DNA of 64,000 bases from positions 2,542,001 through 2,606,000 of the forward strand of contig JAIUSX010000040.1 of assembly GCA_026573805.1 (NCBI GenBank), read 5' to 3'. Below the pieces are notes generated by a model that was not told the DNA's origin, made no database searches, and worked only from the letters and a program-made list of their open reading frames with translations. This DNA is from Hesperophylax magnus (lineage: Eukaryota; Arthropoda; Insecta; Trichoptera; Limnephilidae). Position 1 is the first letter of the stretch. Each line of letters starts with the position of its first letter. This document shows positions 10,191-21,321 of this stretch, one piece after another. Position numbers and translations under genes: made by a program.

Positions 10191-12764
10191 ATCACCCAAC
10201 AAAAGGAATCACGGTTCATAAAATTGAAATCACTCTAATGAAAAGTGGTTGTTTTTTAACTTGTACTCTTTATGCTTAGCATGATAGGTATATTCCCCCG
10301 CGTACGCATTCATTTACGTGTAGCACAAACATTTTTTTATTTTTTATTTTGAGCAGATCTCACAATAATTAACTAAAAATAAGTCAACATTTTTTTTAAA
10401 TGCTTTGTGTAAATTTAAAAAAAAAAAGTTAATTTTAGCATAAAGGAGCAAATGTTTTCAAATATTTGTTTAAACTCACAAATAATAAACCAATCCGTAA
10501 ATAAAATCTTTGGAATAATTTAAAAATAACTCGAATAACATTTTAAAAATATGGCAGCACCATATATTCCTACCGACCATTTTTTGTAGATATAAATAGG
10601 TACCCTTTTGTTTGACGCAAAGATTTTCCTTGGTCGGAAAAACTGAAAGTAACCTTCAAAGCAATTTGAATGGAATTCTTGTTTTCAAGACCGACTAGTA
10701 ACTACCAAAGGTTTCCAAAGTTTACTCGTAGTAAATATTTCTAGGATTTATAAAGGCCGTTGCTTCCGGGAAGATATTCATTTCCATTTAATCTCATTTC
10801 CCGACAGCCTGTTACAATTCAGAGTATAAATAATTATCGACGATAAATCGTAGAGCCGACTTGAAATACAGTTGTCGGTTTCTGTATACGTGTATAGACG
10901 GGGCTTGTTATTTTCAACTTTAATTAGTTTTGTGGAACCGTTGTTGCTCGTTCGATAGGTCTTGTTACATGGGGCAATCGTTATATTGTTTTGCTGATGC
11001 GTTAGAGTGGTTTATTTGTTGGGTCGATTTTTTTTTTAATTACAGTTGTTTATAATTCTCGGACCGGGAGAATTTCCGGTCACGTGCTGACTTTTATTAG
11101 TCTTTACTGTTTGTATTTTTTTATATATTTGTTTATTTATTTTTATGCCTAAAAAAAATTTTAACATAAAAGTGATACGTGATGCATTGTACATAGGAGA
11201 ACATCTGTATTATATATGAAATAATAACAGTGTATAGATGTAATTCCTTTATAAAAAGGTACAAAATGGATCTATGAATACACAAATATAAAACTGTTAT
11301 TACAAGTTTAGTGAGAATATAATGAAAATTAATAAAAAAAACTTAATATGAAACAATATTAGTAAAACGCAACAGTAACATAAAATAAAATAGAAACTAG
11401 AACAATACCACATATAAGACGAATCACTAATATTACATTAACAACGCTATTATAATTTGTAGGAATCATGATATAGAGTACGCTTGGTTCTATAAATTGT
11501 GTCAATACATATATCATTAATACCCCCAAACTTGTTTCCTGTGTCCTATTGGTTAGTGAGTGTGTCTGATAGTTGGTTGTGTATGTTTTAAAGAAGAATG
11601 TTACATTTTGTCTTGTGTTCCTAGTCGGTACGTGTAATTTAATAGTGACGACCATGGTAGGGCTCTCAGTTAAGTTATTAATGACTCAGTTCAATACAAA
11701 CGTTATTTGGTGCAATTGATTCATCAAACTGACGTACTTAATGGATTCAATTGGAGTTATGAGCTTAAAATTTTGTAACTTAGAATTTGTGCTGTAATGG
11801 TTTTATATTGTAATAGTGATCTTTATACAAAGAGGACCAAATAGATGAATCATATTCCACTTGACTTCTAACCAATTAAATATAGAGCGTTCTCAAACAA
11901 TCTAAGGACTTAAAATCAATTAAAATTCTGCAAAGGAAGCCAAGCATCTTTGAAGCCTTATTAGATATATCGTTAATGTGTGCAATTAATGTCAAGTTTT
12001 CACAATAAAGAAAATACCCTAAGAGAGGACTTGGCATACCAATAAAAAAATCTGTCTAAACGGTAGATCAAAAATGACTGTACTGATGGCGGCGACGCCA
12101 CACCGTTTCCATGGTTTTCAGTGGCTTTCAGCGGCTTGACATTTGGGGGAAAACATCAATTATTTCTTACTCATCATAGCTTATTCCATTTAAATAAAAT
12201 GCATTTTTGTTTGAACTATACTGAATTTAAGTTCTTTTTGGCAATCCTAGAACTCTGTATAGGTTATCTTAATAATAATCATTTTTGATTCATTATTTTT
12301 CGAACAATGTGTTTTTTATTTATTTTTTACTCCATAACATTTATTAACATAATTATATCGATATATACTGTTGTGAGTACTGCTTCATCCATTTAGTTAC
12401 ATTCAATGTTCTTTGTTCTTATTTTGAACACTGAATAACTCTTGTGTAATTTCCAAGGCTCAAGTCGCATAGTTTTGAATCACATTTTTTTCGCTACTAC
12501 GGGCACCGCTTAGAAACCTAAAAAGTGAACTTACATCACAAACATGTTATACATATAACTATGAAAATGGAAGGTACTTAACAAAACAAATAATAGCAGG
12601 TAAGAATTTCCACAGACAGTTGGAATAGTGATTTCCTAATTTTCCATTCTTAAAGTGTTACAAAGAAAATAAAATAATTTTCTCTGTTTAGCTAAGGTCT
12701 TAAATACAAATCGCTAGTATATGATAAATCATTGAATCGTGTTTAATTAATATTTATATAATTT
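10191..12764. other. Long AT-rich non-coding interval
   Basis: No gene recognised. The minus-strand open frame at 11359-11655 (98 codons, hydrophobic and Thr/Ile-rich) has no recognisable motif or context and was not accepted. A short GC-richer patch at 12085-12140 (GGCGGCGACGCCACACC) is unexplained. Confidence 0.35.
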
Positions 12765-13290
12765 CAAAATACACAAAATAACACTAACAGACCAGTTAGA
12801 CTAGCGTACAAACAAAATATAAAAACTCCGACAGTAAATTCAAGCTTTGGACAAAGACACTACCAATACCATGCTATAAAAGCTTTCAACAGTGTAAAAT
12901 TTGAAATTAAAATTGAGGAAAATAAAAATAAATTCACACACAAAATTACAAAATGGATTAAAGAACAAAAAGACAATATTACCAAAATGTCATAGCATAA
13001 AATAAAAACAAAACCTACACGTAACACACAAAACCAATATAAACACAGATCACTCACAAACATACAAGATTATTTTCAATGTATTATTTTTTAATTTTAA
13101 ATATACTATTATGTATTGTTAATTTTAAATATATTATTTTCTCTTTAATTATGTAGATTATATTTTCATATTATAAAATGAAGGCCTCAGCACGGGCAAG
13201 CCACCCAGTGAGGCCTACATTACTGGAAAACTTAAAATGTAAAAAATATTGTACCAAATAAATAAATAAATATAAATATAAATAATGATA
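12765..13290 (+). mobile_element. 3' end of a CR1/Jockey-like LINE (same family as 52.8-55.8 kb)
   Basis: An open frame from about 12765 to a stop at 12993-12995 reads NRPVRLAYKQNIKTPTVNSS and FGQRHYQYHAIKAFNS and ends ...NITKMS. It matches the C-terminus of the minus-strand element at 53.15 kb and extends past that copy's premature stop, so here the native C-terminus is preserved. The 3' UTR has a hairpin (AGGCCTCA 13182-13189 / TGAGGCCT 13209-13216), then ATGTAAAAAATATTGTACC and an (AAATA)n tail to about 13290. The 5' part is missing, as is usual for target-primed insertions. Confidence 0.85.
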
Positions 13291-14429
13291 TGTTGTAATA
13301 AATCATTATCTTTGATATAATTAAAAATAAAATGTTAAGCCAAAAAAATATGTTAGCCCCGGGCCGCGCCGCTCTTCCGCTGAGCCTCTGTATTTATATT
13401 GCTCGCTGCAAATATTTAAATGGCGGCTTTCCGTTGGTGAGATATAAACCATGGCCAGTTTTATTTTCATAAAGAATAAACTCCTCGGTGATTATAATAG
13501 TAACTAACAACATACTTAAATATCGTACGCCAAATGATGTCTAAACGATCAAATAAATTGAATAAATATTATATGACTAGAATTCTTTCCAAACATTCCA
13601 CTTACCTTCGAAATGATACTCTTGCCATTTTGTTATTAAAAGAAACACTTTATACTCTTTGGTTGAACACTTCGCAGCATCTTGATTGTTTCATATTCTT
13701 TAATTAGCCGACTGACAGTTCAAAAGAAATATACTATCAACAATGGCGTCACCAAATAATACTTGACAAACAATTGAATTTCGAAAGGTAGTTTAAAAAA
13801 AAAACATAGGTGATGAAACTATTCTAATCTTTGTCTAACAAGGAATGCTCGATGGCAAGAGAAGAGTGCAACTGTGCGATGCTAACAAGTAATTTATTTG
13901 TTTTCTCTCTCCGTATTATTAAGGCACTTCCTATTATTCTATATTCGATGATTACACCGAAGTCGCGAATTTGTGACACTGGTATTAATTTAATATTATT
14001 TCATGTGAGATATTATAATTTAATTTTGGAAAAGCGTATTACTTGACATTTCTGAATATTCAAAAATATATACATAGCGAGAATTGTAAGGATGGGTTAT
14101 TTCACTAAACAATTCAACAAATATCAACGTTCATTTTTGGGTTCCGTGAAAGTCCTATTCAAGTTCTGGTATTATATCATTATAGGCCAGTTACTTTAAA
14201 AAACTTAAATAATAACAAAACTTGAAAAGAACTTTCACAGAATTTGAAAATTAACTTTTAAATCTTGAAGAATTGTTCTTCAAGATTTGAAATATCCCGT
14301 CTTTTGACTCTTTTATGGATTTGTTGATTTATCGGCATAAGATATTGTGAAGAGTTGTGTTTTGAAGATTACATACAAAAAGACTTTCATATTATTATTT
14401 CGAATTGTTGACAGACGAATAGTCAGGTC
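13291..14429. other. Non-coding interval with a GC-rich patch
   Basis: At 13355-13460 there is a GC-richer segment (CCCCGGGCCGCGCCGCTC) followed by TGGCGGCTTTCCGTTGG. Nothing recognisable as coding. A promoter or old repeat are both possible. Confidence 0.3.
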
Positions 14430-14520
14430 CTTCTCAACCTTCCTCTTTTCCATCTCCTTTTTCCTCACCACTCTTTTCTGCCTCAATTCAAGATGCCATA
14501 ATCCCACCGAGGCGCGATAT
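14430..14520 (-). repeat. Dispersed repeat family 'GATGCC', fragment
   Basis: The run from TTTTCCATCTCCTTTTTCC to GATGCCATAATCCCACCG matches part of 20480-20560, in the same orientation as that copy. Confidence 0.5.
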
Positions 14521-15560
14521 TAACAAAAAAACGTGATTAATTGTTTTTACTTGGAGTTAAATCTTAGTCAAATCAACATCATGCTAAAAAAAATATAAGC
14601 TATTCTATAATAGATAGATAAAAATACTTTTGCAAGATATATATATGCTTTAAAATATTAAGATTAATTATGTTTTGGCGCCCTATACGCAAAAGAATAT
14701 TAATAATAGAATTTTTTCATTTACAATCTCAATCCATTCGAGGAAGGCATTCAAATGCATATATCGATGATTCGAAAATTTTTTTTTTCCTAAATAATTA
14801 AATTAGCGCCATTTATAAGAGAGCAGATTATGAAGTCTTTTAATTATACCTTTAATTTTGATTATGGAAAAAAATTCAGACAAGAAAAGAGTTGATAAGA
14901 ATGATTTAAGCCTGCTCTTGCTTACAGCTGTATCAAACCTTTATTTTTGAAAAGCGATGTGAAACAAATCAAATTTATGTGAAATTTCAATATTCAAATT
15001 GATTAGGTACCTTATCAAATTGAATCTCCTCTATCGGTGGCAGTATATGAGCATCATTAATAATCATGTTTGCCATATTCAATGTGCCCCATTTTGTCAG
15101 ATGAGATTAATTTACAACATCTTGCTATCTTTGTGATGGAGCGGGGTGAATTCGAAAATTTAAGTCCGTGTAATATACTGTATTAAGATATTAAATTATC
15201 AGAATTCTAATGTTTGGGATAAATAAATGATTGAGCCCGGTGGCACGGTGGCAATATCGTTGGATATGACTTCAAATCTCGGTGACATGTGAATAAAAAA
15301 AGTATAATAGTTTATATTTTTTTCTCGCTATCACTTTTCTTTATTATTATTATTTAAAAACGGTTCCCTTTACTTATGTGTAGGTACAGACTTTTTTGTA
15401 TGCAAATACATGTACGTAAATAAAGGTTGTTCGCTTAGCAGTTCTAAGTTGTTTTCTGTCATGCTTTACATTATTTAAAATAAAATGAAGTCCATGTTAA
15501 TCTGTATAGGTATATTTCATGTCGTTCTAGCTAATTAACTTGACATCATCAAACATAGTG
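14521..15560. other. AT-rich non-coding interval
   Basis: Nothing recognised beyond homopolymer-rich sequence. Confidence 0.35.
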
Positions 15561-15604
15561 TTGACCGGTCGGTGGCCGAGTTGACATCGCGTTTGGGTCC
15601 CACC
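15561..15604 (+). repeat. Isolated SINE family 1 head (44 bp)
   Basis: These 44 bp are identical to 15829-15872: TTGACCGGTCGGTGGCCGAG through GGGTCCCACC. Only the tRNA-like 5' head is present; the body is absent. Confidence 0.8.
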
Positions 15605-15828
15605 CAATAGACCGACTGTGTATTTTGAATTTATACTCTGTGAAGTTTGACTAAAAATGTATGCGATAAGCTTTTTTTAAACTTTTTTCATGTGTTAATT
15701 TAAAATATTGCACTTTATAAATATGAAAGTACATTTCTAATTTATAAATATAATAGGTAATTCTTTGGTTTCTAAAATACTGTTTTTACGACATCTTCAA
15801 AATTAAGAAAAATACAGAACAATACCTT

Positions 15829-16003
15829 TTGACCGGTCGGTGGCCGAGTTGACATCGCGTTTGGGTCCCACCAAGGCGTAGTGTGTTCAATTCCTCAGCT
15901 GGCTATGTCCTCCATCACAACACAAGCAACATTTTCAGTTTACTGTGGTGGTAGTAGGAGATTTTCAAATCAGGTTATTCGTAACCCGGGAATGTTTGTC
16001 TTT
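15829..16003 (+). mobile_element. tRNA-derived SINE family 1, complete-looking copy
   Basis: The head carries an A box (GTGGCCGAGTTG) and a B box (GTTCAATTCCT near 15889). The body CAGTTTACTGTGGTGGTAG and GTTATTCGTAACCCGGGAATG ends in a T-rich then A-rich tail. A third, inverse copy lies at 48803-48916 with an internal deletion that removes the region between the A and B boxes. The family is non-coding and would be transcribed by RNA polymerase III if active. Confidence 0.7.
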
Positions 16004-16295
16004 TTTTTTTTAAATAATAAAAAATAGACAATAGTTTCGGTTGTCATTTTCAAAATTGAAACTTATTGCTCGTAGAATGCAAACAAACCATAAAATGCCT
16101 AACCATATTATAATATTGTAACAGAAAATTATTTTAAGTGTCCTTTTTAAAATTGGAACTAATGTGTCAAAAACTCCGGCAAGCGATAAAGTACCTACCG
16201 ATATTTTTTTACCATATAATTATTTTAATTCTATATTTGAAATGTGTAAATTTATTTTATTTTTAATCTTATTTAAAATTAAATAAATTTACAGT
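16004..16295. other. AT-rich spacer
   Basis: Nothing recognised. Confidence 0.3.
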
Positions 16296-16580
16296 GTTCA
16301 GGATGTGCCTGCCCACCAACTGCGTGGCATGCCAGATTGGAAGAGGCTGGTTTGGTCACCCTTTGACCTCTCCAACTGGTCTCTTGTCACATCGTCTTGG
16401 GCCGCAGTGGGACGGATATATTCATACGTCCGTCATTCCTGGAAGCATGGCTTTCTAGATTCCTACCCAAACCTCATACCTTTTACCTTCTTAGAACGTA
16501 CTCTCATCACTTTCCTCAAAAACCCCCACCTAGCATACATAGACCCTAAGGAAGGACATTTTCCTCCTTGCCTCCTGTGT
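16296..16580 (+). repeat. Dispersed repeat family 'CCCACCAACTGCGTGGC', copy 1
   Basis: The GC-richer segment from TTCAGGATGTGCCTGCCCAC through GCCAGATTGGAAGAGGCTGG and CATACGTCCGTCATTCCTGG matches the minus strand of 17095-17340 and 49015-49275. The 98-codon open frame here is not conserved in the other two copies, arguing against coding. Superfamily not recognised. Confidence 0.7.
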
Positions 16581-17094
16581 GTGCTTAATGTAAAAAAATG
16601 AACATCTTGATTCAATAACCAAATCAGGTTTACGATCGTTTAAACAAACCAAATATATGTTTTTTCTTAGCAACAATAGTCAAAATCATTATTGACCGTT
16701 TAAAAATGTAAAAAAAACTGTTTTTTCCAATATAAAAAAATAAAGAATCATTTTTCTGTCAGGAATTTATCGAAATTAGATGTAGGTTTATCATTACGAA
16801 ATAAACTAATTTATGTTGTTGTCTGTCTGTAATTTTGCTTCAATGAACCGTAAAACTCGGTTTTTAATTGAATTCCATTGACATTTTCCTTGGAACGGGC
16901 AATTTGCCTAGTTAGGAACCAACAATTTCGACCTGATAAGGTACAATAATCTATAATCACTAAAAATATTTTAATTATATCTTGTATCATATTGTACTGT
17001 GTGTAAATCTAAAGGAATTTTGAAAATTGTTATTTTTTTTTTAAATGGCTCCACTCAAGAGGCCCTGAGAAAAAAAAATCCCTCAGAACCTATT
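16581..17094. other. AT-rich spacer between two inverse repeat copies
   Basis: No gene seen. It lies between the plus copy at 16.3 kb and the minus copy at 17.1 kb of the same repeat. Confidence 0.35.
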
Positions 17095-17340
17095 TCATCT
17101 TTGGTGATGCTGGGTGGAGTATTTTTTTATGGAAAGGAAGTTCAGGGAAGGAAAAGAGTATGATGGATAGGTAGGAATCTGGAAGTCAATGTGTCCTAGA
17201 ATGACGGACGTATGAATCCATCCCTCCCACTACAGTGCAAGGTGATGGGTCAAGAGAGTCCGACAGGAGAGGTTAAACGGTCTCCAAAAACCAGCCTCTC
17301 CCGATTCAGCCCGCCACTCAGTAGGTGGGCAAACTCATCC
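17095..17340 (-). repeat. Dispersed repeat family 'CCCACCAACTGCGTGGC', copy 2
   Basis: On the minus strand the order GTTTGCCCACCTACTGAGTGG, GGGAGAGGCTGGTTTTTGG, CATACGTCCGTCATTCTAGG matches copies at 16.3 and 49.0 kb. More diverged than copy 3. Confidence 0.65.
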
Positions 17341-18153
17341 GCCAAAAACAAGGCACGCCTGCTAAGTCACCAAACGTAGTGAACCACTTGGGGTGACCTA
17401 TGGCAGGTCGTTGGTTATCTAATAAATGGTTTCCGGGGCGGCGGTACACATACTCACCTTCCAAATTGAAAAATACCTACCTATAACCCTTTTGTTTGCC
17501 TTCGAAGCAATTCGATTTTCGGCCGTGGATTTTTTTTTTAAATTAAGAACTTTCATTTTTAAGAAAACATTTTATTTTTTATTGTTTTCTGTGATTTTTC
17601 ACGGGTCATGAAAATAATATCTTTTCAAATTGGTTTGAAAGGTTTCCCTTGACGACAGTTATTTCACTTGAAGGTAATTATTGAAAGTGTTATTTGTTTC
17701 AACTGGTTCCGCTCTATTGCTCCCAGTCGAGCGAGGGGGATCAATCTTAACCACCTGACGAAAGGAATCACATCTACATTTTGCGCAAACTGAAAGGTAG
17801 CTCTGCAGAAAGCAGCTATTCAACGTTATAACAACGTTAAATCGATATTGTTTTTCACATATTATTTTTTCATGCATTCTAAGACAGTCTAATAGGGTGC
17901 AAGTACCGATTTATATGTATCTTTACCAATTCCCACTTTTGCCAATTTCAAAAACTTCCTTCGAATTCTACGATGATACACCAGGATTATAAGTTATTTA
18001 CGAATTTCAATTTATTTTTAATGAAAATAAACAAGAAGAATATGGACCTTTTAATCATGGAAACAAAGCAAATAGTTATAAGCATATCTTAATAGTGAAA
18101 AATTAACGTATTAATACTTGGCTTTTTATTTATTTTTACTTAATAAATGTTGT
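17341..18153. other. Non-coding interval
   Basis: Short open frames at 17426-17611 and 17659-17877 have no family features. No structural RNA accepted. Confidence 0.3.
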
Positions 18154-18466
18154 TAATCACTCAAGGGATTTTCGGCATATTATGCCGAGTTTGCAAAACG
18201 TCTTGAGTGATCGCACGCAATAATATGCCATTTTAGACTCGCAGAATTCGCACATTTAAAACTTTTAATTATTTTTTTCATAAATAACATAGGATAAGCG
18301 GTAAAATAGTTGTGAATTAATTGGCTATATAGCACTTTAATCAGTTTATATATCTCCCTATTAAAATTCAGAGGTATGATTTTTTTAAATGAGGGCGAGA
18401 AATTTCCAACTCCAATCACTCAACTCGTATTCCAGTTGTTGACGCGATCACTCGAGTGGTTAAATA
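18154..18466. mobile_element. Candidate TTAA-flanked MITE (~310 bp)
   Basis: TTAATCACTCAAGGGAT at the left and, on the opposite strand at the right, TTAACCACTCGAGTGAT form imperfect terminal inverted repeats (about 14 of 17). TTAA on both outer edges suits a piggyBac-type target site. A nested hairpin inside the left end pairs ATCACTCAAG (18156-18165) with CTTGAGTGAT (18202-18211) around the perfect palindrome TCGGCATATTATGCCGA (18172-18188). No coding capacity. The superfamily assignment is inference. Confidence 0.5.
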
Positions 18467-18825
18467 AATTATAAACACAAATATGAAAAACAAGGATATA
18501 GTAAAAATGTAACCTTTTATATAGTAACCTGTGATTGAATTATAATATCGACTAATTTATCATGAACGTCACTTTTCTGTTGTTTCAAATAGATTTGTTT
18601 TCAAACATGGTAAAGTAGTTATTTTTTTATTAAAAACTATACTTAAGCGTTTTTTGTGTAATTTCGAAAAAATTGTAGATGAAATTACTCAACCTCAAAA
18701 TTTCTCAAAATAATAAAAAGAATTGCAATATTTTACATAAAAATTTGAAAATCAGATAAATAATTGGTAGAGCAAAAAAATTCCGATTCAATTTCCTGTA
18801 TTTTTCGGTTTTTTTTAAATTTATG
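18467..18825. other. AT-rich spacer
   Basis: Nothing recognised. Confidence 0.3.
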
Positions 18826-19240
18826 TACTTGTTCCAGGCTAATAATTATTGCTTATAACTAATAAGTTCTCCTTTGTGCTATGCGTAAATAACCTTGTCT
18901 CTTAAACATTAGTTTATTATTAAAAATTATATTTGTCACGTCAAAATATTACACCAACAAATGAAGATATAATATCTCTCGACGCCATCTAGTATCGGAG
19001 ATATGGCATTATCAATGCCTTTCTTACAAAAATGAAGATGGTTGTTTTGTTGAACGAAAAATACCAGTACATATTGAATGATTTGGTGGGTTTTGAATAA
19101 GCCGACGTAGCGCAATTGGTAGAACACCTGACCGGCAATCAGAAGGCTGCGGGTTTAATTCCCGTCCACAGCATGTATTTTTTTCAAGTTACATAGGTGT
19201 TTCAGTTTAATAAATATTGCTTGAAAATAAACTTAAAGTT
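18826..19240 (+). mobile_element. tRNA-headed SINE-like repeat, copy C
   Basis: Left part: GGCTAATAATTATTGCTTAT, CTTTGTGCTATGCGTAAATA, CTTAAACATTAGTTTA, then CGCCATCTAG (18983-18992) and ACATATTGAATGATTTGG. The tRNA-like head at 19101-19172 has A box TAGCGCAATTGG, B box GGGTTTAATTCCC and loop CCGGCAA, followed by GTTTCAGTTTAATAAATATTGCTTG. The order matches the 4.5-5.0 kb locus, giving a shared element with similar sequence before and after the tRNA-like part. Only four of seven acceptor positions would pair, and U33 is missing, so this is not a functional tRNA. Confidence 0.7.
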
Positions 19241-20019
19241 TATATTTTGTGGCTTGAAGGCTTTAACCATACCGCAGTCTATATAATAATATCTGATGCG
19301 TTTTTTTTATTCAAGGACTAACTCCCCAGCGTCGCTCAGACTTTACAAAGAGTTTTTCAAAATCAGATGTAGTAAGTAACCTCCCTCAGTTTTCAAGGTG
19401 CAAAATTTCATCGATCTCAGAGTAAGTAATTGTAGATTTGTATAAAAATCAGATCTACGCCTCCCGCCCATCTAATCTATCTCTCTATAAAAATCTAGGT
19501 AACATCGATTGCCATCTTGTGTACGGAAGGTTAATACGTTGAAACGAAAATACGTCAGATTGATGAAATGTTGCCTGATCGCTTTCTGCAGAACAACTCT
19601 CAAGTCATATTACACATTTAATCCGCTCGAGATTTGTGATACGTCGTAACTGTGTTTATTCAGCCTTTGAACAATAATGTTTTGTTTCGTTCCCACCTTC
19701 CCCATTGCCCCAAACCTCGTCTCACTTAATACTTATAATGATTCTCTTCCGCGGCGGATAAACAGCTGACTGAAATACAGGCGCGAGGAAGCGGGAAATA
19801 ATTATACACGGTGCCTAGAAAACGCAAAATAAAAACGGTTTTTTTTAAACTGAGCATTTCGATCTTTTTAAACTTTGATACTCGAATTTTGAAAGACATT
19901 AAATAACTGATAATAAAACTTTTATCAAAAAAATTACAACTTCAGCCTCGATTTACACAACGGAAATAAAAAAAAGGTTTTTACCGAAAAACATCTATTT
20001 TCAAAGGTTTACTGAGGAA
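19241..20019. other. Non-coding interval
   Basis: The 19320-19500 stretch (CAAAATTTCATCGATCTC) looks like an old interspersed repeat, without enough signal to name it. The 19690-19800 stretch is GC-richer (TCTTCCGCGGCGGATAAACA) and unexplained. Confidence 0.3.
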
Positions 20020-20170
20020 TGAACCTTCCTACCCTGGAAATGAAGTCTACAACTCTACCTACGAAGCCAAATCCCTATTGGATAAGACCGACATTTATTG
20101 CATATATTAACTGGTGTAATATCATCGAAATTCGGAGAAATTCGCGTGTATGCGCGTGATTGGCATTCTT
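20020..20170 (+). repeat. Dispersed repeat family 'ACCTTCCTACCC', copy 1
   Basis: GAACCTTCCTACCC, GACATTTATTGCATATATTA and TTCGCGTGTATGCGCGTGAT match 58962-59100 in the same orientation and 48100-48200 in inverse. Further pieces lie at 38415-38535 and 51385-51440. Non-coding, superfamily unknown. Confidence 0.65.
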
Positions 20171-20439
20171 TCACGAAAACAAAATTAAAATTCAAATAGA
20201 TATATTTAAAAAGGTATACCACAAAATCGACTCTAACTCAAACCCCAGGAATCTCATTTATATTGAAGTCATTAAAATATCGTCCAGGATAGAATTTTAA
20301 CTATTTATTGTGTACATTGTTTTTATTAAATTTCCAAAATAAATTATAGCACAGATGCACTTCCAGGGTAAAAGATACTCTCAGTATCGCCCTGGTGTAA
20401 GACGAACATTCAGAATTGAAACGTTGCTTGAAATAACTT

Positions 20440-20595
20440 TTACTGGATTTGGTGACCTGATCTGAATAGCTAGGTACTTCCCCACCTTCCTTTACCCTAT
20501 CTCCTTCCCCTCCCCAGTACCTTCAGCTTCACAATATACCCCAATTGAGGATGCCATACTCTCACTGGCTCCAGACGGATGGGAGCAGTTGGAAC
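20440..20595 (-). repeat. Dispersed repeat family 'GATGCC', copy 2
   Basis: TTTGGTGACCTGATCTGAAT through CCAATTGAGGATGCCATAC and GGCTCCAGACGGATGGGAG is the reverse complement of 39940-40105. Confidence 0.7.
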
Positions 20596-20691
20596 ACAAA
20601 TTTAAAAAAAAACTTAATTAAAATCCGAAGTAACTACTATACTTGTAATGTACTAATTATGTCGACTTGATTACAATGGGTCCCCAAACAC

Positions 20692-20817
20692 AAATTTCGT
20701 CAAAAGAAAATAAAATAGTAGAATTTTTGAAACTGAAAAAATTTAGTTATTTATTTTCAGCTTCAAAAATTCTACTATAACAATTTCTCGCTATTTTATT
20801 TTCTTTTGACGAAATTT
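20692..20817. repeat. Long hairpin with one 15-nt insertion in the right arm
   Basis: AAATTTCGTCAAAAGAAAAT (from 20692) and TAGTAGAATTTTTGAA... in the left arm (20692-20738) are the reverse complement of the right arm (20755-20817). The right arm carries about 15 extra nucleotides (around TATAACAATTTCTCG) between the two paired blocks. The loop is about 16 nt. Total pairing is near 47 bp with about one mismatch. It could be a collapsed foldback element or a hairpin-RNA source. Confidence 0.8.
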
Positions 20818-21321
20818 CAATATATTTATATAAGCCTCGGAATCGTAGCCATTCAAAATAAATAAAAATATTTACTGAATATAAACACGTCATACGTCAT
20901 CTATCCAATGACATTGTAAAAATACAAGGCACGTTAATTTTTTACTAATCCAACAAAAAATGTAGCACCGCATGAAAATGATAGCCATTTAAAGAATATT
21001 AATTATTCATTATTTTCATCTGAACACTTTAACAAAGCAAATACGCGTAAGGAATAAAGAATTATCTCTATATAACATAAAATAAAGTTGCTGACATCGT
21101 CTGTCCGTTGTTCTAAAGTACGAAACGGATTTTGTTAAGGTTTTCACTACCATTTAGAAAATTTCTTACAAAAGGTTTACATATGTGATATATGCATGTA
21201 ATTTTTATAAAAAGTACAGAAAAAAAGTTGATGTTTTATTATCAAGTCTTAAAAATATACTTTCGGGAACTACATTGTTAACGCGGGCTAAACGTTATGA
21301 GATACATCAGAATAACGTACT
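20818..21321. other. Left flank of the satellite array
   Basis: AT-rich and without a recognisable gene. The last ~25 bp before the array (TAACGTACTGTGG) begin to resemble the unit. No transposon terminus marks the boundary. Confidence 0.4.
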
